Shown in pieces: positions 1 to 5,919 of a stretch of 8,881 nt of DNA (its first letter is position 1; every line of letters starts with the position of its first letter). The notes under the pieces were generated by a model that worked only from the letters and a program-made list of their open reading frames with translations, was not told the DNA's origin and did no database searches. This stretch comes from Bifidobacterium breve. GTDB taxonomy: Bacteria; Actinomycetota; Thermoleophilia; Miltoncostaeales; Miltoncostaeaceae. The translations under genes and the position numbers were made by a program. The DNA is taken from positions 1-8,881 of the forward strand of contig CAMCOB010000049.1 in assembly GCA_945876305.1 (NCBI GenBank), given 5' to 3'.

Positions 1-471
1 CACATCCACCGGGGTGCTCTTATCTAACAGTGCGCCATTGCCGAGCTGGCCATTGCCGCCATACCCCCAGCACTTGACGCCCCCGGAGGTGGTGAGGGCA
101 CAGGTGTGCTGGGTGCCTGCGGTGACCTGGGTGATGCCTGAGAGGGTTCCGCTGCCACCTGTGGCAACCACATCCACCGGGGTGCTCTGGGCACTGGGCG
201 TTAGGCCATTGCCGAGCTGGCCATTGCTGCCATACCCCCAGCACTTGACGCCCCCGGAGGTGGTGAGGGCACAGGTGTGGGAGTTGCCTGCGGTGATCTG
301 GGTGATGCCTGAGAGGGTTCCGCTGCCACCTGTGTCAACCACATTCACCGGGGTGCTCTGGGTAAAGGGCGTTAGGCCATTGCCGAGCTGGCCACTGCCG
401 CCATACCCCCAGCACTTGACGCCCCCGGAGGTGGTGAGGGCACAGGTGTTGGCGCCGCCTGCGGTGATCTG
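1..471 (-). repeat. 171 bp tandem coding repeats (RCC1 blades)
   Basis: Three units lie head to tail: 471-301, 300-130 and 129-1 (partial). Equivalent anchors, such as the segment beginning atacccccag, recur at 61, 232 and 403, exactly 171 bp apart. The central segments are identical or nearly so at DNA level, synonymous positions included. This points to recent slippage, unequal crossing-over or gene conversion. Most differences fall after QLGNG, where the units read LTPFTQ, LTPSAQ and ALLDK; the last is one codon shorter. Confidence 0.9.
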
Positions 472-1140
472 GGTGGCCCTGAAGTTCCAGGCCGAGGCCC
501 CAGGGCCGGTGAAGGTGCCGGTTCCTTGGTCGAAGGTGACGCCGTCTGGGAGCGTGCCCGCACTTACCTGGAAGCGCTTGGCTCCTGATCCACCGGTGAT
601 GATTGCCGGAAGGAGCGTGCTCGCCGATCCGGTGACAAACCGCTGGGTGAAGTAGTTGATGCTGAGCGGGTCGGGCAGTGCGGGTGCTGCAGGTGCCGGT
701 GCTGCAGGTGCTGGTGCTGCAGGTGCTGGCGTTGCTCCGGATGGACTTGTGCCGGAAACTGCTGCAGAAACAACCTTGGCGCCTGAGCACTTCCAGGCGG
801 ATGCCGCTCCCTTGGCCTTCACGCACGCGCGCACTTTTGCGCCCCTGAGCCCAGCGGGAGGCACGAAGATGGCCTTGCCCGCCCCAGAGATGGCCACCCA
901 CTTGATCACCGCCTTCTTCTTGACGGTCACCTTCTTCTGGGTCTGCCACTTGAAGAGGTACTTGGTGCCCTTGGCCGCAGGCGTCGCGACCGCTGCGGTG
1001 AGGGTGGCGCCCACCTGGGCGTCGCCGGTGACCACCGGTGCGCGAACAGCGGGGGCTGCCTGTAGGGCCATGGGCAGGGCAATGGTCGCGGCGAGGACAG
1101 CAGCAAGCAGTGCGGAGAGTCGAGGGGGAGGACGGCCCAT
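1..1140 (-). CDS. Secreted RCC1-repeat protein with Ig-like domains (3' end beyond window)
   Basis: The frame is open from the ATG at 1140 to the window edge, giving 380 residues with no stop, so the C-terminus is missing. Residues 1-29 form a signal peptide: a basic start, a hydrophobic Ala/Leu core and a likely cut near QAA. Residues 35-125 (VVTGDAQVGATLTA onward, with two Cys) resemble the Ig-like repeats of actinobacterial surface proteins. An Ala-Pro linker follows at about 131-156. Residues 157-222 resemble a putative-Ig (He_PIG) module, with the hallmark LPDGVTFDQGTGTFTGP. From residue 224 come RCC1-type beta-propeller blades with the core CALTTSGGVKCWGYG and QLGNG. Two are complete at 57 residues and a third is cut by the edge. 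Each blade has a Cys pair that could form a disulphide outside the cell. The product is probably exported, and its binding partner is unknown. No clear Shine-Dalgarno is visible. Domain calls are by eye. Confidence 0.85.
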   Translation of the reverse strand, partial: MGRPPPRLSALLAAVLAATIALPMALQAAPAVRAPVVTGDAQVGATLTAAVATPAAKGTKYLFKWQTQKKVTVKKKAVIKWVAISGAGKAIFVPPAGLRGAKVRACVKAKGAASAWKCSGAKVVSAAVSGTSPSGATPAPAAPAPAAPAPAAPALPDPLSINYFTQRFVTGSASTLLPAIITGGSGAKRFQVSAGTLPDGVTFDQGTGTFTGPGASAWNFRATQITAGGANTCALTTSGGVKCWGYGGSGQLGNGLTPFTQSTPVNVVDTGGSGTLSGITQITAGNSHTCALTTSGGVKCWGYGSNGQLGNGLTPSAQSTPVDVVATGGSGTLSGITQVTAGTQHTCALTTSGGVKCWGYGGNGQLGNGALLDKSTPVDV

Positions 1141-1150
1141 ACCGATACTT

Positions 1151-1179
1151 GTATCACCACTCTCGATCGCTGTGCTCAA
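1151..1179 (-). promoter_or_regulatory. Possible promoter of the RCC1-repeat gene
   Basis: Reading toward the gene at 1140, a TTGAGC box (1179-1174) is followed after 17 nt by TGATAC (1156-1151). The first box matches a -35 element well and the second matches a -10 poorly. The inverted repeat GATAC-AA-GTATC (1155-1144) overlaps the second box and lies 4 nt upstream of the start codon, so a regulator could bind there. No strong ribosome-binding site is seen, so a short or leaderless transcript is possible. This rests on pattern matching only. Confidence 0.25.
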
Positions 1180-1211
1180 CTCGAGGTTGTTGCACCAACC
1201 GGCCACGCCGG

Positions 1212-1319
1212 CTACCGAATGGGCGGCGGCCTCTCGACCTCGATGCGGCCTTCCCCCGCACCGAGGTCGTCGGCCACCAGCGGCCCGTCGAAACCAAGTG
1301 CCCGGTGAAACGCGATGAA
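1212..1319 (-). pseudogene. Relic of a GNAT acetyltransferase 3' end
   Basis: Read from 1319 to the TAG at 1214-1212, this stretch encodes 35 residues beginning FIAFHRALGFDGPLV. They align without gaps to the last 35 residues of the intact GNAT at 2583-3035, with 23 identities by hand count, including the acetyltransferase C-terminal motif AFHRALGF. The DNA is also clearly related. No acetyl-CoA binding motif or plausible GNAT start lies upstream. That frame instead runs backwards as Gly/Arg-rich sequence through the out-of-frame end of the photolyase-like gene. It is therefore best read as the remnant of a second GNAT gene whose 5' part was deleted. The divergence argues against a very recent duplication. 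Expression as a peptide or by frameshift cannot be excluded but has no support. Confidence 0.7.
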
Positions 1320-1338
1320 CCTTGGCGGGGCGGGTCGC

Positions 1339-2586
1339 TCAGCCGCGAGATCTTCGCGTTCCTCGCCGCCCTTCCCGCCCGACCCCCCGCCACGCGCTGA
1401 ACGAGGCCACGCTGCCCGGGCCCGGACGCCTGAGCCAGGGCCAGGGGTGCACAGCAACGGGTGCGATCGCCGCAGCCCGCGCGCGCCACCCGGGGACGGG
1501 TGTATACGTGGCCGCGAGTCGCCTGCCGGCCAGCACGGTCACGGGATCGCCGCGGTGAATCTCCATGGGCCGGCGCGTCGCGAGGTCGGCCAGGCACTCA
1601 GCAATGAACACCAACCGTTTGGACTGGGGGCGAAGGCTCGTGAGGTAGCCCTCGTCGAACACGAACACGGCCGGCAGGTCTGCGTGCGCGGCCAGCGCCG
1701 GGTCGTCGTCCCCCAGCGACTCGGCCGTGATCCAGACGGCCTCGGCCGCTCCGGGCCCTTCGGGCGCCAGCGGCCCGGCTGTGGCATCGGCGTCGGGGTC
1801 GCGCCTGAGGAGCGGCGACGACTCCAGCGGCGGTGGCGCATCGTCGGGTGGCCACGCCGCGATGGGGCACGCGCGGGCCAGTTCACACGAGTCGCACACA
1901 CCCGGCGCCCGGCGCTCAACCTGCCCCTTTGCGAACCCGTAGCGCCGCCCGGTAGCCGTGCCGACCGTCCACTGCCATCCCAGCGCGTTGGCCGCGCGCG
2001 ATCCATCGAGCAACCGCCGGCGCATCCACAGCTCGCCGTCCTGCCATCGCAGGCCGTGCCGCACAGCCCACTGCGACGCCAGCCACATGCGCGACTGATT
2101 GACCATCCAGCCATCGCGCTCCAGCTCGCCTACCACCAGATCGAGGCAGGCCATTCGGGGGTCGAGCGCCCGGGCGGGGTCCGACCCCTTCGACGGGGGC
2201 GGACCGGCCCTGAGCGGCCTGCCGATCGCCTGCCCTAGCCGTGCGTACACGTGGCGTGCGTACTCCTGCCACATCAGCTCATCGCGGAAGCGATCGACGT
2301 CGCGGGCCGGGCCGCCATCCACATGGGCCCATGCCCGGGGCAAGGTGATGAGCCCGTGGCGGATCCACGGGGAGAGGCCCGACGCGCCACGCGCGGACAC
2401 CGGCCACACCTCGCTGCGCCGGGACGCGTACCCACGCACCGCGAAGGCGTCGAGCGCGGCGTCGGCCGCGGCCTGGCCACCGCGGAAGCGCTTCGAGGGC
2501 GCAACCGCGCCCATGAAGAGGCCGCTCAGGTGCGCGCCCACCCACTGGGCCTCGGCCCCCGGTTCGGGCAGCGGCAGGCCGCTCAC
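1339..2586 (-). CDS. Photolyase/cryptochrome-like flavoprotein with swapped domain order and a four-Cys signature
   Basis: This 415-residue protein starts at a GTG that overlaps the GNAT stop by 4 nt (GTGA). Residues 34-226 match the photolyase FAD-binding domain: a GG-x-A helix with LSPWIRHGLI (about 36-80), then FRDELMWQEYARH (100-112), GWMVNQSRM (159-167), and DGSRAAN followed by GWQW (194-206). In E. coli PhrB numbering, N341, D372, N378, W382 and W384 appear retained, but D374 is Ser. C147, C231, C234 and C240 resemble the [4Fe-4S] ligands of FeS-BCP photolyases. After a Pro/Asp-rich linker (246-282), residues 283-400 look like the alpha/beta antenna domain (AVWITAESLGDDDPALAA, then KRLVFIAECLADL, HRGDPVTVLA and SVASFSAWR), which normally comes first. 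The tail from 401 is Arg/Gly-rich and unconserved. DNA repair and blue-light sensing are both possible, and the substrate cannot be told from sequence. Confidence 0.82.
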   Translation of the reverse strand: MSGLPLPEPGAEAQWVGAHLSGLFMGAVAPSKRFRGGQAAADAALDAFAVRGYASRRSEVWPVSARGASGLSPWIRHGLITLPRAWAHVDGGPARDVDRFRDELMWQEYARHVYARLGQAIGRPLRAGPPPSKGSDPARALDPRMACLDLVVGELERDGWMVNQSRMWLASQWAVRHGLRWQDGELWMRRRLLDGSRAANALGWQWTVGTATGRRYGFAKGQVERRAPGVCDSCELARACPIAAWPPDDAPPPLESSPLLRRDPDADATAGPLAPEGPGAAEAVWITAESLGDDDPALAAHADLPAVFVFDEGYLTSLRPQSKRLVFIAECLADLATRRPMEIHRGDPVTVLAGRRLAATYTPVPGWRARAAAIAPVAVHPWPWLRRPGPGSVASFSAWRGVGREGRRGTRRSRG

Positions 2587-3035
2587 GGCACGGGGAGGGC
2601 GCGCTCGAACACGATGCGGTCCTCACCTGGCCCGAGGAATCCCTCGACCAGCGGCCCATCGAAGCCCAGCGCCCGGTGGAACGCAATGGATCCTTCCCGC
2701 TGCGGAGCGGCCAGCGCCCGGATGCGCGTGCAGCCGCTGCCCATCGCCCGTCGGCCGAACTCGCGGTAGAGCGCGGCCCCCACTCCCTGACCGCGGAGCG
2801 CCGGGTCAACAGCGTGCAGGTGCACATAGGCCAGGTCGGGCTCGCTCATGCTCACCATGCCGAGCAGAAAGCCGGCGGGCGACCCATCGGCGCGGGCGAT
2901 CCACACACCACCCGGCCCCAGCTGCTCGAAGAACAGCCGGTGCAGCGTGAGCCCGACCGGATGCCCGAACCACGCGTCCGCGACCGCTCGAGCCGCGACG
3001 AAGTCGTCACCCGTGACCGGCCGCGGAGGCAGCAA
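2583..3035 (-). CDS. GNAT family N-acetyltransferase
   Basis: This is a single-domain acetyl-CoA-dependent acetyltransferase of about 150 residues, a normal length for the family. From the TTG at 3035, a first strand-helix unit reads LLPPRPVTGDDFVAARAV. The acetyl-CoA pyrophosphate loop is RGQGVGAAL (81-89) after the beta-4 strand AYVHLHAVDP, and the C-terminal motif is SIAFHRALGFDG (117-127). The substrate is unknown. The start is uncertain. The TTG at 3035 lies 7 nt beyond the msrA stop and keeps the whole fold. In-frame TTG 3077 and GTG 3089 would overlap msrA by 35 and 47 nt, and TTG 3077 has a weak GGGTGG upstream. The stop overlaps the GTG of the photolyase-like gene, so the two are probably translationally coupled. 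A decayed copy of its 3' end lies at 1212-1319. Confidence 0.82.
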   Translation of the reverse strand: MLPPRPVTGDDFVAARAVADAWFGHPVGLTLHRLFFEQLGPGGVWIARADGSPAGFLLGMVSMSEPDLAYVHLHAVDPALRGQGVGAALYREFGRRAMGSGCTRIRALAAPQREGSIAFHRALGFDGPLVEGFLGPGEDRIVFERALPVP

Positions 3036-3042
3036 GTCGGTA

Positions 3043-3699
3043 TCAGCCGAGACGTGCCACCCCGATGGGGCACGCAACGCCCGTGCCACCCAGGCCGCAG
3101 TACCCGTTGGGGTTCTTGGCCAGGTACTGCTGGTGGTACGCCTCGGCGTAATAGAACGGCCCGCCAATGGCGATCTCGGTGGTGATGGTGCCCATGCCCA
3201 ACGCGTCGAGCGCCTCCTGGAACATGTCGCGCGAGGACTCGGCCTTCACCTTCTGCGCCTCGTCAACGCAGTAGATGGCAGACCGGTACTGGGTACCAAC
3301 GTCGTTGCCCTGCGCCATGCCCTGCGTGGGGTCATGCCCCTCCCAGAACGTGCGGAGCATCTCTCCGTACGAGGTCTGCGACGGGTCGTACACCGCGAGC
3401 ACCACCTCGGTGTGGCCCGTGCGCCCGCTGCACACCTCTTCGTATGTGGGGTGGGGCGTGTAGCCGCCTGCGTAGCCCACCGCGGTGGTCCACACGCCGG
3501 CGTGCTGCCAGAACACGCGCTCCGCGCCCCAGAAGCAGCCCATGCCCACCACGATGGTCTCGAAGCCGTCGGGAAATGGCGCGATGAGCGCGTTGCCGAG
3601 CACCTCGTGCGCAACGGGAATGCGTATTGACTCGGTGCGGCCGGGCAGGGCGTCCTGCTCGGGGACCACGTCCATCTTGGAGGAGTTCCAGAACGGCAT
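3043..3699 (-). CDS. msrA: Peptide-methionine (S)-S-oxide reductase MsrA
   Basis: This cytoplasmic enzyme reduces the S epimer of methionine sulfoxide in proteins and free methionine, with electrons from thioredoxin. The 218-residue product has the full signature: nucleophile C55 in GCFWGAE, GYAGG (75-79), GHTEVV (95-100), GTQYRS (135-140) and YYAEAYHQQYL (183-193). The resolving cysteines are C201 and C210 in NGYCGLGGTGVACP, equivalent to C198 and C206 of E. coli. The N-terminal extension of about 45 residues before the catalytic strand contains HEVLGNAL, as in the longer MsrA forms. The ATG at 3699 has a good Shine-Dalgarno, AAAGGAG (3710-3704), 4 nt upstream. The gene lies 34 nt behind tyrA and 7 nt ahead of the chosen GNAT start, so it is probably cotranscribed with both. 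Confidence 0.96.
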   Translation of the reverse strand: MPFWNSSKMDVVPEQDALPGRTESIRIPVAHEVLGNALIAPFPDGFETIVVGMGCFWGAERVFWQHAGVWTTAVGYAGGYTPHPTYEEVCSGRTGHTEVVLAVYDPSQTSYGEMLRTFWEGHDPTQGMAQGNDVGTQYRSAIYCVDEAQKVKAESSRDMFQEALDALGMGTITTEIAIGGPFYYAEAYHQQYLAKNPNGYCGLGGTGVACPIGVARLG

Positions 3700-3733
3700 G
3701 TGGCTCCTTTCGCTGCCCCGGAAGGGGCGGTCG

Positions 3734-4846
3734 TCAGGGTCGGGCGATCACACGGTAGCCGCGCTCGCCCACCAGGGCAGCCGCCTTCCGTGCCGACTCC
3801 TCGCCATCCACCACGATGGTGAGTGTGCCCGCGGGCTCGCCGGCAACCGCGGGCACCAGATCGAGGTCTTCGATGTTGATGTGTGCGTGCCCGAGCGCTG
3901 TGGCGATCTCCGACAGCACGCCGGGTCGATTGGGTACCTCCACGACCACCCAGGTGCTCTCGCCACTGGCGGAATCGTCCACCGCCATTAGGCGCTCGCG
4001 GCCCTCGGCGGCGCTGGCGAAGAAGGTCTGCAGCCACTCGCGGTCTTCGCCCCGCAGGGCCTCCTCAACCTCAAGCAATTCGGCGCGGTGGTTTCGCACC
4101 TCGGCAAGCACCGCGTCGCGGTTGGCGAGAAGGATGTCCGTCCAGAGCGCCGGGTTGGCGCCGGCCACCCGGGTGAGGTCGCGAAATGACGGGCCTGCTG
4201 AGCGCAGCGCCTCGCGCCCCTGCGGCGCGGTGTCGGCCGCCTGGCGGATGAGCGCCGACGCGATGACATGCGGAAGGTGCGACACCAGCGCCATGAGGTG
4301 GTCGTGCACCTCAGGGTCGACGGCCACGGGCGTTGCGCCCACCGACGACACCATGCCGTGCACCCGCTGCAGCAGGTCGGGGCGGGTTTCTTCGGTGGGA
4401 GTGAGAAACCACGTGGCGCCGTCAAAGAGGTCCTCACGGGCGTGACCGACGCCTGCCCGCTCGCCGCCAGCCACCGGGTGGCCGCCGCAGAACCGCGCCC
4501 GCTCCTCGGGCGTGAGTGCCGCGAGCACCTGACTCTTGGCCGACCCCACATCGGTCACCACCGCGTCGGAATCAGCCACGGCCAGCACGCGGCGCACGAC
4601 CTCCGTGATGTCCCCCACCGGAGCACACACCACGATGATCGATGCGCCCGTGACGGCCTCGACGAGGTCATCAGCGCCGGCTGAGATGGCGCCGCACTCG
4701 GTGGCACGGGCGATGACTCCGTCGCCGGGGTCAACACCGCGCACATCCGTTACGCCAGCACGGCCCATGAGGGCGAGCCCGAGGGACCCCCCAATGAGAC
4801 CGACGCCGACGAGGGCGACCGGGCCTGGAAGCCCGGTCGTCGCCAT
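3734..4846 (-). CDS. tyrA: Prephenate dehydrogenase with C-terminal ACT domain
   Basis: TyrA converts prephenate to 4-hydroxyphenylpyruvate with NAD(P)+ on the tyrosine branch. The protein has 370 residues. The Rossmann nucleotide-binding motif is VALVGVGLIGGSLGLAL, with GxGxxG at 14-19. Other family landmarks are TDVGSAKS (98-105), GGHPVAGGE with the conserved H123, SHLPH (189-193) and the helical-domain motif PSFRDLTRVA (219-228). Residues 298-370 form an ACT domain (WVVVEVPNRPGVLSEI, then HINIEDLDLV), commonly a site of feedback control by tyrosine. The ATG at 4846 is preferred because it shares one base with the aroF stop (TGATG) and starts six residues before the Rossmann strand. An upstream extension to 4969 would overlap aroF out of frame. 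Coupling to aroF is likely. Confidence 0.95.
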   Translation of the reverse strand: MATTGLPGPVALVGVGLIGGSLGLALMGRAGVTDVRGVDPGDGVIARATECGAISAGADDLVEAVTGASIIVVCAPVGDITEVVRRVLAVADSDAVVTDVGSAKSQVLAALTPEERARFCGGHPVAGGERAGVGHAREDLFDGATWFLTPTEETRPDLLQRVHGMVSSVGATPVAVDPEVHDHLMALVSHLPHVIASALIRQAADTAPQGREALRSAGPSFRDLTRVAGANPALWTDILLANRDAVLAEVRNHRAELLEVEEALRGEDREWLQTFFASAAEGRERLMAVDDSASGESTWVVVEVPNRPGVLSEIATALGHAHINIEDLDLVPAVAGEPAGTLTIVVDGEESARKAAALVGERGYRVIARP

Positions 4847-5892
4847 CAGACCGCGGCGGGGACGGGCTCGCCGCCCGCCATCACCAGGCCCATGAGGTCG
4901 ACCACGCGCTTCACGTCGGCAACCCAGGCCGCGAATACCTCGGCACGGATCTGCTGCGGGCCGTCGCACAGGGCGTGCTCGGGCTCGGGGTGCACCTCGA
5001 CGATCAGCCCATCGGCACCCGCGGCAACTGCCGCGCGGGCCATGGGCAGGATGAAGTCGCGGCGGCCCATCGCGTGTGACGGGTCAACGATCACTGGAAG
5101 CGCTGACAGGTTCTTTGCCACCGGAATAGCTGAGAGATCGAGTGTGGAGCGCGTTGCGGTCTCGAACGTGCGGATGCCGCGCTCGCACAGAATGATGCGC
5201 TCGTTGCCCTCCTTGGCGATGTACTCGGCCGAGAGGAGCCACTCCTCAATGGTGTTTGCCAGGCCGCGCTTGAGGAGGATGGCTTTGTCGGTGCGGCCGA
5301 TCTCCTTCATCAAGTCGAAGTTCTGCATGTTGCGGGCACCCACCTGAATGACGTCGGCCACCTCCAGCACGTCCTCGAGCTGGCGTACGTCCATCAGCTC
5401 GGTGACGATGGGCAGGCCGGTCTCCGCACGGGCCTCCGCGAGGATCTCAAGCGCCGGCGTGCCGAGCCCCTGGAAGGTGTACGGCGAGGTGCGCGGCTTG
5501 TAGGCGCCACCGCGCAGCATGCAGGCACCGGCTGCCTTCACGACGCGCGCGGTCTCAAGGGTCTGCTCGCGGGTCTCCACGGTGCACGGCCCGGCGATGA
5601 GGCCGAAGGAGCCCCCGCCCACCTGGCGGCCGTCAACCACCACAGGCAGGTCGCCGTGACGGAACTCGCGCGATACCAACTTGTACGGCTTGAGGATGGG
5701 CACCACGCGCTCCACACCCTCCTCGCCCTCAAGGTTGAGCTGGGCGACGATCTCGCGGTCGTCACCGATGGCACCGATGACGGTGACGAACTCCCCGCGC
5801 GACACGTGGGCCTGGGCCCCGGCGGCGATGACGCGATCGACCACGGACTGAATCTGTCCGTCGCTCGCGCTTTGCTTCATCACGATCATCAT
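4846..5892 (-). CDS. aroF: 3-deoxy-7-phosphoheptulonate (DAHP) synthase, type I-beta
   Basis: This enzyme condenses phosphoenolpyruvate and erythrose 4-phosphate, the first step of the shikimate pathway. The 348 residues align closely by eye with the Thermotoga-type enzyme. An N-terminal ferredoxin-like domain (1-70, MIVMKQSASDGQIQSVV to LKPYKLVSREF) is known in that enzyme to mediate tyrosine/phenylalanine inhibition. A TIM barrel follows with GPCTVE (101-106), GGAYKPRTSPY (128-138), QVGARNMQNF (183-192), LLKRG (206-210) and DPSHAMGRRD (270-279). The expected metal ligands are present: C103, H273, E299 and D310. The gene is 27 nt behind hisC. A GAGGAA (5910-5905) 12 nt before the ATG is the only ribosome-binding candidate, and the second ATG codon at 5889 is an equally good start. 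The symbol follows common use for this subfamily. Confidence 0.96.
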   Translation of the reverse strand: MMIVMKQSASDGQIQSVVDRVIAAGAQAHVSRGEFVTVIGAIGDDREIVAQLNLEGEEGVERVVPILKPYKLVSREFRHGDLPVVVDGRQVGGGSFGLIAGPCTVETREQTLETARVVKAAGACMLRGGAYKPRTSPYTFQGLGTPALEILAEARAETGLPIVTELMDVRQLEDVLEVADVIQVGARNMQNFDLMKEIGRTDKAILLKRGLANTIEEWLLSAEYIAKEGNERIILCERGIRTFETATRSTLDLSAIPVAKNLSALPVIVDPSHAMGRRDFILPMARAAVAAGADGLIVEVHPEPEHALCDGPQQIRAEVFAAWVADVKRVVDLMGLVMAGGEPVPAAV

Positions 5893-5919
5893 GGCTGCGG
5901 GTTGTTCCTCGTTCGGTGT

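Noticed and set aside
1..471. Regularly spaced repeats suggestive of a CRISPR array
   Set aside because: The period is 171 bp, the reading frame is preserved through every unit and the encoded product is an RCC1 propeller, so this is a coding repeat.
14..1318. Two long plus-strand open frames (14-655 and 656-1318) with Pro/Trp-rich or Ala/Gly-rich repeats
   Set aside because: They are antisense to the RCC1-repeat gene. Their repetition mirrors the 171 bp coding repeats, and they have no recognisable domains.
3036..3167. Start of the GNAT gene at ATG 3167
   Set aside because: It would overlap msrA by 125 nt, and the extra residues are an out-of-frame reading of the conserved MsrA C-terminus.
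1315..3630. Long plus-strand frames at 1315-2238, 2099-2950 and 2848-3630
   Set aside because: They are antisense to the photolyase-like, GNAT and msrA genes, are Arg/Pro/Ala-rich, lack family motifs and overlap each other. This is typical openness of GC-rich DNA.
3715..3728. Hairpin between tyrA and msrA (GCCCC, loop of 4, GGGGC)
   Set aside because: The stem is only 5 bp and no U-tract follows in the direction of transcription, so a terminator call is not supported. It lies between genes that look cotranscribed.
4847..4969. N-terminal extension of tyrA to 4969
   Set aside because: The added residues are Arg/Gly-rich, lie out of frame inside aroF, and the Rossmann strand starts just after the ATG at 4846.
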